A program made the position numbers and the translations under genes. Shown one piece after another: positions 43,789 through 51,765 of a stretch of 51,765 bases of DNA (positions are counted from its first letter, which is position 1; every line of letters begins with the position of its first letter). The notes under the pieces are model-generated. The model had not been told where the DNA came from. It ran no database searches and saw only the letters and a list, made by a program, of their open reading frames with translations. Location of the stretch: positions 1-51,765 of the forward strand of contig NZ_JAGGOT010000101.1 of the NCBI RefSeq assembly GCF_018614195.1, in the 5' to 3' direction. This DNA is from Streptomyces sp. ISL-43. Its GTDB lineage: Bacteria; Actinomycetota; Actinomycetes; Streptomycetales; Streptomycetaceae.

Positions 43789-44262
43789 TCACTGCGGGCC
43801 CGTGCCGAAGTCCTCTGGCGAGATCTGGTCGAGGAACTCGCGGAACTTCTCCACCTCGTCCTCCTGCTCGTCCGGGATCGCGATTCCGGCGTCGTCCAGC
43901 ACGCCGTCGCTGCCGTAGATCGGCGTCCCGGTCCGCAGGGCGAGCGCTATGGCGTCGGACGGCCGCGCGCTCACCTCGACCCCGCTGGCGAAGACGAGCT
44001 CCGCGTAGAAGACGCCCTCCCGCAGATCCGTGATCCGGACTTCGGTGAGCTCCTCGCCGATCGCCTCCAGCACGTCCTTGAAAAGGTCGTGCGTCAGCGG
44101 CCGGGCAGGGGCCATCCCCTGCTGCGCGAAGGCAATGGCGGTCGCCTCCCCTGGTCCGATCCAGATGGGGAGGTACCGATCGCCTCCCACTTCACGCAGG
44201 AGCACGATCGGTTGGTTCGAGGGCATTTCCACCCGGACACCCACAACGTCGAGCTCGTTCAC
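43789..44262 (-). CDS. Bifunctional nuclease family protein (DUF151)
   Basis: This encodes 157 residues. The BFN fold is clear: 'ELDVVGVRVEMPSNQPIVLL' opens it, then 'LPIWIGPGEATAIAFAQQG', 'RPLTHDLFKDVLEAIGEEL' and 'SARPSDAIALALRTGTPIY'. Family members were reported to cut DNA and RNA; the role in actinobacteria is unproven. It keeps its conserved place between the two MerR genes. The C-terminus is acidic and longer than the core. Confidence 0.9.
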   Translation of the reverse strand: MNELDVVGVRVEMPSNQPIVLLREVGGDRYLPIWIGPGEATAIAFAQQGMAPARPLTHDLFKDVLEAIGEELTEVRITDLREGVFYAELVFASGVEVSARPSDAIALALRTGTPIYGSDGVLDDAGIAIPDEQEDEVEKFREFLDQISPEDFGTGPQ

Positions 44263-44347
44263 ACAGCAACCCTAGGACCTGCCCGGCCGGTTTGGGTAGT
44301 CGGGCTCCCCCCGGGCTCTGCGAGGACACCCCCCTGGAACCCCGCGA

Positions 44348-45121
44348 TCAGTCCAGCCGCACCCCTAGAGCCGTCTGTACGAGGGCCTCGTGCAGCCGTA
44401 CGGAGAGCCCCGCGAGCTCCTTCATGGTGGCTTCCGCATGTGCCCTGGTCTGGGGATTGCGGTGGCGGCGGAGCGGCGCGACGACCTGCTCCACCAGACC
44501 GGCCTCGCGGTCGGCTGCGGCCTTCATGGCGCGCAGGTGGCGCGGTTCCAGACCGAATCGCCCGAGATCGGCCACCAGGCGGGCCACGGTGACCGCCTCC
44601 GCGTCGAATCCGCCACCCGGCGCCTCCGCGAGGAGCCCGTACGACTCCCACTCGACGAGCTGTACCTCGTCCACCTCGGCGGCGGCGATCAGCTCGGCCC
44701 GGCCCACCCTGGCCACGGTCGGCCGCTCCCGGCCCACCTCGCCGTAGAGGGCGACCGGGCTGGCGGGGTCGACGGACTCCCCGTGCGCCGTGGGCGCCGG
44801 GATACGGATCTGCTCGCCCCGGGCCAGTGCGTCGAGCTGGTCGCGGATGACCTTCAATGGAAGGTAGTGGTCCCGCTGGAGCCGCAGGATATGGGCCAGG
44901 CGCTCGACGTCGTCGGTGCTGAACTTGCGGTATCCGGAAGGTGTGCGCCTGGGCTCGACGAGCCCCTCCGCCTCCAGGAATCGGATCTTGGAGATGGTGA
45001 CTTCGGGGAACTCGTCACGCAGCATCGTGAGCACCGTTCCGATACTCACCAGCCGCCCCGCCGAGGCGGCGGTGCCGGCGGTGCCGTTCTTGGCGGCACC
45101 GCCTGCCGGGATACGCAGCAT
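44348..45121 (-). CDS. ftsR: FtsR-type MerR regulator
   Basis: This encodes 257 residues from ATG 45121, with AAGGGAAGG 4 bases upstream. The winged MerR domain is 'SIGTVLTMLRDEFPEVTISK' then 'KIRFLEAEGLVEPRRTPSGY'. The C-terminal helical part ends 'LSVRLHEALVQTALG'. C. glutamicum FtsR (Cg1631) activates ftsZ, and M. tuberculosis Rv1828 is its homologue; both are next to garA/odhI, as here. So a role in cell division control is the best inference. It lies 19 bp from the end of the FHA gene. Confidence 0.9.
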   Translation of the reverse strand: MLRIPAGGAAKNGTAGTAASAGRLVSIGTVLTMLRDEFPEVTISKIRFLEAEGLVEPRRTPSGYRKFSTDDVERLAHILRLQRDHYLPLKVIRDQLDALARGEQIRIPAPTAHGESVDPASPVALYGEVGRERPTVARVGRAELIAAAEVDEVQLVEWESYGLLAEAPGGGFDAEAVTVARLVADLGRFGLEPRHLRAMKAAADREAGLVEQVVAPLRRHRNPQTRAHAEATMKELAGLSVRLHEALVQTALGVRLD

Positions 45122-45140
45122 GGGACCTTCCCTTGAAGGG

Positions 45141-45977
45141 TCAGTGCCCCCGCAGGCTCGCGTAGAAGACCAGCCGGTACTTGCCGATCTGCACTTCGTC
45201 GCCGTTGTGGAGGGAGACGGAGTCGATCGGTTCACGGTTGACGTACGTGCCGTTGAGGCTGCCGACATCGGAGACGGTGAAGCCGCCTTCGTGGCTCCGG
45301 CGGAACTCGACATGGCGCCGGGAGACGGTGACGTCGTCCAGGAAGATGTCGCTCTGCGGGTGCCGGCCGGCCGTCGTCAGCTCGCCGTCCAAGAGGAAGC
45401 GGCTGCCGGAGTTCGGGCCGCGCCGCACGATGAGCAGAGCGGAACCCGGAGGCAGTGCTTCCACCGCGGCCTGGGCCTCGGGGGACAGCGAGGACGACAC
45501 GTGCTGTTGTCCCGACACCTCGGCCTCGTAGGCCTCGAGGCCCGAGATCGAGATGGTGGACGTGGTCTCCGAGGCACGCTCCGGCGTCAGACCCGCCCGC
45601 AACGGCGCCCCGCAGTTGGAGCAGAATCGGCTCGCCGCGTCGCTGCGGTGCCCGCACCTGCTGCAAATCTGCTCGGCCGGCATGGACGGCTCCTCGCGCC
45701 GCGGCTGCCCCGCGGAGGCATTGGTGGCATACGGATCGGGGGCAAACCCTCCACCCGTACTTGAGGTTGATGGTTCACCGAAACCTATGCGTCCGGTACC
45801 GGCAGGGTCAACAGCCGACGCGCCCTGCGCGCCCGAAATATCCCCCGTACCCGCGACCTCGTCCCGGAAGAGCGGCCGGTCGCCCTGCCCTTCCACGTCG
45901 CCGCGCCCCGCGCGGTGCCTGGCCGCACCGCTTTCCTCGCGGCTCTTCTTGCCGAACAACTTCTCAAACAACTTCAC
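45141..45977 (-). CDS. garA: GarA/OdhI-like FHA protein with zinc ribbon
   Basis: This encodes 278 residues from GTG 45977, with AAGGGGA upstream. Domains: basic amphipathic start ('VKLFEKLFGKKSREE'), disordered linker, zinc ribbon with Cys105/108 and Cys119/122 ('CSRCG...CSNCG'), a 'SETTST' site (Thr138/139) matching the kinase-phosphorylated ETTS motif of GarA, and an FHA domain (about 181-270; Arg205, Ser219, Asn242). In mycobacteria and corynebacteria the phospho-switch controls 2-oxoglutarate metabolism. The N-terminal 130 residues are absent from GarA (162 aa). Confidence 0.92.
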   Translation of the reverse strand: MKLFEKLFGKKSREESGAARHRAGRGDVEGQGDRPLFRDEVAGTGDISGAQGASAVDPAGTGRIGFGEPSTSSTGGGFAPDPYATNASAGQPRREEPSMPAEQICSRCGHRSDAASRFCSNCGAPLRAGLTPERASETTSTISISGLEAYEAEVSGQQHVSSSLSPEAQAAVEALPPGSALLIVRRGPNSGSRFLLDGELTTAGRHPQSDIFLDDVTVSRRHVEFRRSHEGGFTVSDVGSLNGTYVNREPIDSVSLHNGDEVQIGKYRLVFYASLRGH

Positions 45978-46166
45978 GGGCGATTCCCCTTGACCGAAAC
46001 AGACCCGCCCGTGGGGCAGGACGAACTCCGAATGCAACACCTTCCGACCCGGACATACTCACAACGTCCGTAACCATCAGACAGTTTCCACCACGCACCG
46101 CGACTTCGGTGCGCCGACCCCCCGCAGGCATTCGCCCGCGTGAGCCCGTCCGCGCCTCGTCCCGCC

Positions 46167-47072
46167 TCACGACGATGACGACCGAGCGTAGTCAGGCTGC
46201 TTCGCAGCCCGCAAGGCATCCACGACGATCTTCGCCGGTCGTGTGACGGTGACGACCGCCTGTTCCTTCTCCAGCGACTGGACGACACCACCAGGAATGT
46301 TGAGCGCCGGCTCCAGATCCTGCGGCTTGCCGATCACCTTGAACTCGTAAGGCTGTGTGATCTTCTTACCGTCGATCGCGACCCCGCCGCCCTCGTCCGA
46401 GAAGTACGAGCCCGCCACCACGCGCACGCCATTGATCTGGATCGCCTCGGCCCCGGCCGCACGCAGCTCCTGGAGCGTGTCCAGCAGCTTGTCCGACAGC
46501 ACCTGGCCCTTGGGATCCGCGATCTTCAACATGATCCCCGGCCCCTGCGCCGCCACCGTACCGGCCAGGATCCCGAGTTGGCGTTCCTTCTCGACGGTCT
46601 GCTTCCGGGCCTCCTCGGCCTGGTTGGAACTGCTCTCCAGCTCCCTGCGCTGCTCCTGGAGCTTCTGCTTCTCGTCCTCCAGCCGCTTGGTCCGCCCGTC
46701 CAGCTCGTCGAGGATCCGTACGAGGTCCTCCTGGCGGGCGCCGCGCAGCGCGCTGGAATCGCTGTTCGACCGTACCTGAATGGCCAGACCGAGCCCCAGG
46801 ACGAACAGCAGCACCGCGACGATCAGTTGGGCACGGCTCACCCGCGGCGGCCACAACCCGGCGGCCAGCCGCTGCCGGCCCGTCTGCTCGGGTACGGGCC
46901 CGGGCCCGGCGTCCGCCTCGGCCCGAGCGCGCGCGTCGGCCACGGGCTCGCCAACCGGCCCGGCAGGCCCGGAGGGCTGCTGGTCCTCGGGCTGCTGGTC
47001 CTTGGACCAGATGCCCTTCGGCGGCTGCTCCGAGCCCGTCGGCTCCTCGGGCGGAGTGTCGTTCGTACTCAT
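46167..47072 (-). CDS. DUF881 membrane protein
   Basis: This encodes 301 residues from ATG 47072. A disordered Pro/Glu head (1-75) precedes one transmembrane helix ('LIVAVLLFVLGLGLAIQV'), a coiled coil ('RTKRLEDEKQKLQEQRREL', about 125-165) and the DUF881 domain ('GAEAIQINGVRVVAGSYF', 'PYEFKVIGKPQDLEPAL'). Structure resembles sporulation/division-associated membrane proteins. It starts 5 bp after the SBP gene, so the DUF881-SBP-DUF881 genes are one operon. A gap of 189 bp separates it from the FHA gene, where mycobacteria carry gcvH. Confidence 0.88.
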   Translation of the reverse strand: MSTNDTPPEEPTGSEQPPKGIWSKDQQPEDQQPSGPAGPVGEPVADARARAEADAGPGPVPEQTGRQRLAAGLWPPRVSRAQLIVAVLLFVLGLGLAIQVRSNSDSSALRGARQEDLVRILDELDGRTKRLEDEKQKLQEQRRELESSSNQAEEARKQTVEKERQLGILAGTVAAQGPGIMLKIADPKGQVLSDKLLDTLQELRAAGAEAIQINGVRVVAGSYFSDEGGGVAIDGKKITQPYEFKVIGKPQDLEPALNIPGGVVQSLEKEQAVVTVTRPAKIVVDALRAAKQPDYARSSSS

Positions 47073-47077
47073 CGGCC

Positions 47078-47410
47078 TCACGCCCGGAACACGTGCCGGC
47101 GGATGGCCGCGGCGTTGGAGAAGATGCGGATGCCCAGGACGACGACCACACCCGTGGACAGCTGCGAGCCGACGCCCAGCTTGTCGCCGAGGAAGACGAT
47201 CAGCGCGGCCACGACCACGTTCGACAGGAACGACACCACGAAGACCTTGTCCACGAAGATGCCGTCCAGCATCGCGCGCAGGCCTCCGAACACCGCGTCC
47301 AGCGCCGCCACCACGGCGATCGGCAGATAAGGCTCCACCACGGCCGGCACTTCGGGCCGGACCAGAAGTCCGGCCACCACTCCGGCCAAGAGGCCCAGTA
47401 CCGCGATCAC
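47078..47410 (-). CDS. sbp: Small basic protein (DUF1290) membrane protein
   Basis: This encodes 110 residues from GTG 47410. There are about three hydrophobic helices ('MIAVLGLLAGVVAGLLV', 'PIAVVAALDAVFGGLRAML', 'VVSFLSNVVVAALIVFLG') with a conserved Asp-Lys-rich turn. Family members are always adjacent to DUF881 genes in Gram-positive bacteria and lie near cell-division genes. The start overlaps the preceding stop as GTGA, which indicates translational coupling. Confidence 0.92.
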   Translation of the reverse strand: MIAVLGLLAGVVAGLLVRPEVPAVVEPYLPIAVVAALDAVFGGLRAMLDGIFVDKVFVVSFLSNVVVAALIVFLGDKLGVGSQLSTGVVVVLGIRIFSNAAAIRRHVFRA

Positions 47411-48330
47411 GATGCACCCTTCTGCTGCTCTGCTGCTGTAGCCGTACGTACGGTCAGGCTCGACGCGGCCGGAAGCCGCACCTCGGCCTCGGCCGACAAC
47501 GTGTAGCGGATCCCGTAGCTCTCCTGCAGCACGTGCAGGTACTGGCCGTCCGCGGAGTCCTGGAAAGCCGTCCCGAGACGTTTCTTGTCGCCGATCGCCA
47601 GCACTTCGTACGGGGGCACCAGCGGCCTGTTGTCGACCAGTATCGCGTCACCGGCGGCCCGGATCGCCGAGAGCGCCGTCAGTCGCTGCCCGTTGATCGA
47701 GATCGCCTCCGCCCCGGACTGCCACAGCCCGTTGACGATCTTCTGCATATCGCGGTCGCGCAGCCGCCCGGTGTCCGCGAACCCGGTGTTCTCGCGCGGC
47801 TTGGATCCGTTGCCCGTCGACGAACCCTTCGCGTCGTCCACCGTGAGCTTGATCCCGGGCCCGCGCACCTCGGTGGCGCCGGACAGCAGCGCCACGAGCT
47901 GGCCCTGGTCCCCGCCGTGCTGCTTGAGCGCCTCGCGCTGGCGGTCGGCGACGGCGCCCCGCAACCGCTCGATGTCCCGCTCCAGGCCGTCCGCGTGCGC
48001 GTCGGCCCGTTCGACCCGGTCGATCAGTTCCTGACGCTCCTTGGCCAGCACCGGCGCGGTCACCCGCGCCTGCGCGGCGCCCAGCGTGACGACCATGGCG
48101 GCGAGCACGAGCCCGGCGGCCAGACCCAGTTTGGCCTTGAGGGTGCGCGGCAGGCCTGCCGTGCCGTCCGACTCGCGCCGGGCCGAGGCCTCCGCGTAGC
48201 CCTCGTCGAGGCTGTGGTCCATCACGTGCGTCAGCAGCGACATGGAAGCGTCCGGCCGCGCGGGCCGGGGTTCCCCCTGGGCACCGTCGGGGGGAGGCAA
48301 CGAACTCCGGTTGCGGGGCGGCTGCGACAT
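47407..48330 (-). CDS. DUF881 membrane protein
   Basis: This encodes 307 residues from ATG 48330; the frame extends upstream and ATG 48339 is also possible. A Pro-rich head is followed by a transmembrane helix ('AAGLVLAAMVVTLGAAQA'), a coiled coil ('ELIDRVERADAHADGLERDI') and the DUF881 domain ('GAEAISINGQRLTALSAIRA', 'PYEVLAIGDKKRL'). It is the first gene of the DUF881-SBP-DUF881 set and has the same layout as the third, so the two are likely paralogues that form a complex with SBP. Confidence 0.88.
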   Translation of the reverse strand: MSQPPRNRSSLPPPDGAQGEPRPARPDASMSLLTHVMDHSLDEGYAEASARRESDGTAGLPRTLKAKLGLAAGLVLAAMVVTLGAAQARVTAPVLAKERQELIDRVERADAHADGLERDIERLRGAVADRQREALKQHGGDQGQLVALLSGATEVRGPGIKLTVDDAKGSSTGNGSKPRENTGFADTGRLRDRDMQKIVNGLWQSGAEAISINGQRLTALSAIRAAGDAILVDNRPLVPPYEVLAIGDKKRLGTAFQDSADGQYLHVLQESYGIRYTLSAEAEVRLPAASSLTVRTATAAEQQKGAS

Positions 48331-48453
48331 GCCGCACATCGTCGCATGTCGCCGCCGCACACACCCAATGCGTCCACCCGGCAGGCCGGGAGGGACGTTC
48401 GCCCCCACCCGGCCCACCGGACGCGTGGACCTACGTCACCATCCGTACGGGCC

Positions 48454-50949
48454 TCAGTGCCCGGCGCCGTCCACCACCGCGGCCCAGTCGTCCAGCAGTG
48501 CCTGCGCGGACGCGTCGTCGGGCCCTTCCGCCCACAGGTGGGTGACCGCCTCCGCCGGATCCGGCAGCACGAGCGCCCACCGCCCGTCGGCCTCTACGAC
48601 CCGTACCCCGTCGGTGGTGTCCACCTGCCGGTCCCCGGCCGCCTCCACGACCCGCCGCATGACGAGCCCCTTCACGGCCCACGGGGTCGGCACGTCCCGC
48701 TTGAGCACGTGCGCCCGCGGGATCCGGGCATCGATCTGGCTCAGCGTGAGCTGCGTCCGCGCCACCAGCCCGATCAGCTGCACGAAGGCCGCCGACCCGT
48801 CGAAGACACTGCTGAACTCCGGGACGATGAAACCGCCCCGGCCGTCGCCGCCGAAGATGGTGTTCTCCGCCCGGCTCACCCGGGTCAGGTCGTCGGGCGA
48901 GGTCGTCGTCCACTCCACCTGGGTGCCGTGGTACGCCGCCACCTGCTCCGCGATCCGGGTCGTCGTCACCGTCAGCGCGACCTTGCCGCTGCGCTTCTCG
49001 GCCGCCACCAGATCGAGCATCACCAGCAGCGCCCGGTCGTCCTCGATGATCCGCCCGCGCTCGTCCACCAGGGAGATCCGCTCCCCCACCGGGTCGAACC
49101 GGACTCCGAAGGCGGCCCGCGAAGACGCCACGATCTCGCCGAGCCGCACCAGCCCGGCCCGCCGGGATTCCGCGCTCTCCGTAGGCCGGGACTCGTCCAG
49201 CCCGGGGTTGACCGTGAGGGCGTCCACCCCGAGCCGGCCCAGCAGGCTGGGGAGCACGAGCCCGGCGCTGCCGTTGGAGGCGTCCACGACCACCTTGAGG
49301 CCCGAGTCGGCGACCCCGGTGGTGTCCACCCGCCGCAGCAGTGAACCCGTGTAGGAGTCGAAGACGCTGCCCGGGAACTGCAGGTCGCCGATCTCGCCGG
49401 GGAAGGCCCGGCGGTACTCCTGGCGCGCGTACACCCGGTCGAGCTTGCGCTGCTGCTGGAGGGAGAGGTCCGCACCCCGCTCGTCGAGGAACATGATGTC
49501 CACCGAGTCCGGTACTCCCGGCGAGGTCCGAAGCACTATCCCGCCGGCACTGCCGCGCGCGGTCTGCTGCCGCGCCACGGGCAGCGGGACGTTCTCCAGG
49601 TCCCTCACGTTGATCGCGCTCGCCTGCAGCGCCGAGATCACGGCCCGCTTGAGCGCTCGCGCGCCTCGGGAGTGGTCACGGGCCGTGGTGACCGTCGCGC
49701 CCTTCTTCAGGGTCGTCGCGTAGGCACCGGCCAGCCGGACCACCAGTTCGGGGGTGATCTCCACGTTCAGGATGCCGGTGACGCCACGGGCACCGAACAG
49801 GTGCGCCTGCCCCCGGGACTCCCAGATCACCGACGTGTTGACGAAGGCGCCGGCCTCGATCGTCTTGAAGGGGTAGACGCGTACGTTCCCCTGGATGATC
49901 GATTCTTCGCCGACGAGGCATTCGTCGCCGATGACGGCGCCGTCCTCGATCCTGGCGGCCCGCATGATGTCGGTGTTCTTGCCGATGACACAGCCGCGCA
50001 GGTTGCTGTGCGGCCCGATGTACACGTTGTCGTGCACCACGGCCTTGTGCAGGAACGCCCCGCTCTTCACGACGACGTTCGACCCGATGACCGTGTGCTC
50101 GCGGATCTCCACGCCGGCCTCGATCTTGGCGTAGTCCCCGATGTACAGCGGCCCGCGCAGCACCGCCTCGGGGCTCACCTCGGCCCCCTCGGCGATCCAC
50201 ACCCCGGGCGAGATCTCGAAGCCGTCCATCTCGACCTGGACTTTGCCCTCGAGCACGTCGGCCTGCGCCTTGACGTAGCTCTCGTGGGTGCCCACGTCCT
50301 CCCAGTAGCCCTCGGCCACGTAGCCGTAGATCGGCCGGCCTTCCTTCATCAGCTGGGGGAAGACGTCACCGGACCAGTCCACGGAGGTGTCCGCGTCGAC
50401 GTAGTCGAAGATCTCCGGCTCCATGACGTAGATGCCGGTGTTGATGGTGTCCGAGAACACCTGGCCCCAGGTCGGCTTCTCCAGGAAGCGCTCTACCTTG
50501 CCTTCCTCGTCCACGATGGTGATGCCGAATTCGAGCGGGTTCGGCACGCGTGTGAGACACACCGTGACGAGTCCGCCCTTCGCTTTGTGGAAGCGGATGA
50601 GGTCGGTCAGGTCGAAGTCGGTGAGTGCGTCGCCGGAGATGACGAGGAACGTATCGTCCTTCAAGGCCTCCTCGGCGTTCTTCACGCTGCCGGCGGTACC
50701 GAGCGGCTTCTCCTCATTGGCGTAGGTGAGCTCCATCCCGAGCTCCTCGCCGTCACCGAAGTAGTTCCTGACGAGCGATGCCAGGAATTGCACGGTGACC
50801 ACGGTCTCATTGAGCCCATGCCGCTTGAGGAGCCTGAGCACGTGCTCCATGATCGGCCGGTTCGCCACCGGCAGGAGCGGCTTCGGCATACTCGAGGTCA
50901 TAGGGCGGAGACGAGTGCCTTCGCCACCGGCCATTACGACGGCCTTCAT
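48454..50949 (-). CDS. Mannose-1-phosphate guanylyltransferase with degenerate phosphomannomutase domain
   Basis: This encodes 831 residues from ATG 50949, with GAGGAC upstream. Residues 1-230 form a nucleotidyltransferase ('GGEGTRLRPMTSSMPKPLLP', Gly-Gly-x-Gly-Thr-Arg). Residues 250-375 form a left-handed beta helix of hexapeptide repeats. From about 385 a phosphohexomutase-like module follows, but its active loops are changed: the phosphoserine loop reads 'GGIVLRTSPG', the metal loop Asp-Gly-Asp-Gly-Asp-Arg reads 'FDPVGER' (618-624), and the sugar loop Glu-x-Ser-Gly-His reads 'GGDGRGGF'. So it probably makes GDP-mannose (or NDP-hexose) and the mutase part is regulatory or structural. Confidence 0.9.
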   Translation of the reverse strand: MKAVVMAGGEGTRLRPMTSSMPKPLLPVANRPIMEHVLRLLKRHGLNETVVTVQFLASLVRNYFGDGEELGMELTYANEEKPLGTAGSVKNAEEALKDDTFLVISGDALTDFDLTDLIRFHKAKGGLVTVCLTRVPNPLEFGITIVDEEGKVERFLEKPTWGQVFSDTINTGIYVMEPEIFDYVDADTSVDWSGDVFPQLMKEGRPIYGYVAEGYWEDVGTHESYVKAQADVLEGKVQVEMDGFEISPGVWIAEGAEVSPEAVLRGPLYIGDYAKIEAGVEIREHTVIGSNVVVKSGAFLHKAVVHDNVYIGPHSNLRGCVIGKNTDIMRAARIEDGAVIGDECLVGEESIIQGNVRVYPFKTIEAGAFVNTSVIWESRGQAHLFGARGVTGILNVEITPELVVRLAGAYATTLKKGATVTTARDHSRGARALKRAVISALQASAINVRDLENVPLPVARQQTARGSAGGIVLRTSPGVPDSVDIMFLDERGADLSLQQQRKLDRVYARQEYRRAFPGEIGDLQFPGSVFDSYTGSLLRRVDTTGVADSGLKVVVDASNGSAGLVLPSLLGRLGVDALTVNPGLDESRPTESAESRRAGLVRLGEIVASSRAAFGVRFDPVGERISLVDERGRIIEDDRALLVMLDLVAAEKRSGKVALTVTTTRIAEQVAAYHGTQVEWTTTSPDDLTRVSRAENTIFGGDGRGGFIVPEFSSVFDGSAAFVQLIGLVARTQLTLSQIDARIPRAHVLKRDVPTPWAVKGLVMRRVVEAAGDRQVDTTDGVRVVEADGRWALVLPDPAEAVTHLWAEGPDDASAQALLDDWAAVVDGAGH

Positions 50950-51049
50950 GTCGGGAGAGTCCTCCTTGAGAGACGACGTCATCGCCGACCTCACCCGCCC
51001 CGGACGGTGGCCGGGCGACTCCTCCGCGTCTGCCAGGCGCCGAGCGAGC

Positions 51050-51640
51050 TCAATCGGCCGTGGCGTCCGCCTTCACGAGACGACGGACCTGCACCACGTA
51101 AAGGATTCCTGCCCACCAATAGAGGGTTGTACCCCATCCGGCGAACGCCCATCCCAAAACTGACCCCGTCCAGGCCAACCAGCCCGACCCGTCGCTCACC
51201 AGCAGCAAGGGGAACGCGTACATCAGGTTGAAGGTCGCGGCCTTGCCCAGGAAGTTGACCTGCGGCGGCGGATAGCCGTGCCGGCGCAGGATCCAGACCA
51301 TGACCAGCAGCATCAGCTCGCGCGCGAGCAGTGCCGCGGTGAGCCAGATCGGCAGAATCCCGCGGTACGTGAGACCGAACAGGGTGGACAGGATGTAGAG
51401 CCGGTCCGCCGCCGGATCCAGCAGCCGGCCGAGGCTGCTGATCTGATTCCAGCGCCGCGCGAGCTTCCCGTCGAGGTAGTCGCTGATCCCGCTGAGCATG
51501 AGGACGGCCAGCGCCCAGCCGTCATGCTTCGCCAGGATCAGCCACAGGAACAGGGGCACGCCTGCCAGGCGCGCCATGCTCAGGATGTTCGGAAAGGTGA
51601 AAATTCGGTCGGTCTGAACCCGAGTCTCCTGGACCTCCAC
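51050..51640 (-). CDS. CDP-alcohol phosphatidyltransferase family membrane enzyme
   Basis: This encodes 196 residues from GTG 51640, with GGAGG 7 bases upstream; the frame runs 41 codons further without a better start. The family motif is perfect: Asp54-x2-Asp57-Gly-x2-Ala-Arg-x8-Gly71-x3-Asp75-x3-Asp79 ('SDYLDGKLARRWNQISSLG' then 'RLLDPAADR'). About six hydrophobic helices. It transfers a phosphatidyl group to an alcohol such as glycerol-3-phosphate; the product is not certain. By position it matches M. tuberculosis pgsA2 (Rv1822). Confidence 0.92.
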   Translation of the reverse strand: MEVQETRVQTDRIFTFPNILSMARLAGVPLFLWLILAKHDGWALAVLMLSGISDYLDGKLARRWNQISSLGRLLDPAADRLYILSTLFGLTYRGILPIWLTAALLARELMLLVMVWILRRHGYPPPQVNFLGKAATFNLMYAFPLLLVSDGSGWLAWTGSVLGWAFAGWGTTLYWWAGILYVVQVRRLVKADATAD

Positions 51641-51728
51641 CCGGGGGCCTCCACTGTGACTGTAGAAATCTGGTCGAACGATGCCCCCTGACCCTACAGG
51701 AGGCCGCACACCTGCCCGTAAACGCAGA

Positions 51729-51758
51729 AAAGCCCCGCACCATAAGGTGCGGGGCTTT
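51729..51758. terminator. Strong bidirectional terminator at the right edge
   Basis: Perfect arms AAAGCCCCGCACC (51729-51741) and GGTGCGGGGCTTT (51746-51758) with a 4-nt loop. A-runs and T-runs flank it on either side. Confidence 0.85.
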
Positions 51759-51765
51759 CCCACAA

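Noticed and set aside
45978..46166. gcvH remnant between the FHA and DUF881 genes
   Set aside because: Read in all frames; no lipoyl-domain motif (E-x-x-K region) or coding bias seen.

Overview
The window is chromosomal DNA from a high-GC actinomycete, almost certainly Streptomyces. The signs are strong G/C bias at third codon positions, many GTG starts, proline/alanine-rich linkers, a second divergent EF-Tu gene of the tuf3 type, a DUF5999 protein, and a glycine-riboswitch-controlled gcvP beside the garA/ftsR/DUF881 block that is conserved across Actinobacteria. No rRNA, tRNA, CRISPR array or intact insertion sequence was seen. All calls come from reading the sequence; no database search was run.

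Left edge (1-3.34 kb): an accessory patch. It holds a cut-off gene, a gene of unknown function with a helix-turn-helix-like tail, and a run of small secreted or membrane genes. Two of these are broken: a DUF4352-like gene with two frameshifts and an amber codon, and a PASTA-like gene whose end has been replaced. Hairpin terminators separate the pieces. From 3.4 kb the sequence is ordinary core chromosome.

3.4-12.3 kb: hotdog thioesterase, a Pro/Gln-rich membrane-anchored protein and an MFS exporter. Then a minus-strand run: AlkD-like repair protein, a possible 37-aa leader ORF, tuf3, a patatin-like lipase and a spermidine-synthase-fold protein. Then a VTT-domain membrane protein and uppP. 12.3-19.96 kb: a 58-aa protein, a SnoaL-like protein, lnt, a Gfo/Idh/MocA oxidoreductase whose end overlaps lnt, a DinB-fold protein, a lipoprotein, a TPR-like protein, ung and an orphan peptide-binding lipoprotein.

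20-34 kb: metabolic and regulatory genes. Two short-chain dehydrogenases form an operon with a clear promoter. A HipA-like kinase is translationally coupled to a DUF3037 protein. An isochorismatase-like protein lacks all three expected catalytic residues. Two flavin split-barrel proteins, three EamA transporters, a LysR, a MocR and a PadR regulator, PhzF and a CPBP membrane protein follow. 34.3-37.5 kb: a glutamate-cysteine-ligase-like enzyme, a hypothetical protein and a DUF5999 protein.

37.5-51.8 kb: gcvP with a tandem glycine riboswitch, a PRC-barrel protein and dinB, then the conserved cell-envelope and division block on the minus strand: ResR-like MerR, bifunctional nuclease, FtsR-like MerR, GarA/OdhI-like FHA protein, DUF881, small basic protein, DUF881, a mannose-1-phosphate guanylyltransferase fused to a degenerate phosphomannomutase domain, and a CDP-alcohol phosphatidyltransferase. 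From memory, this order matches M. tuberculosis Rv1822-Rv1832, except that gcvH is missing from its slot and the guanylyltransferase and dinB are added.
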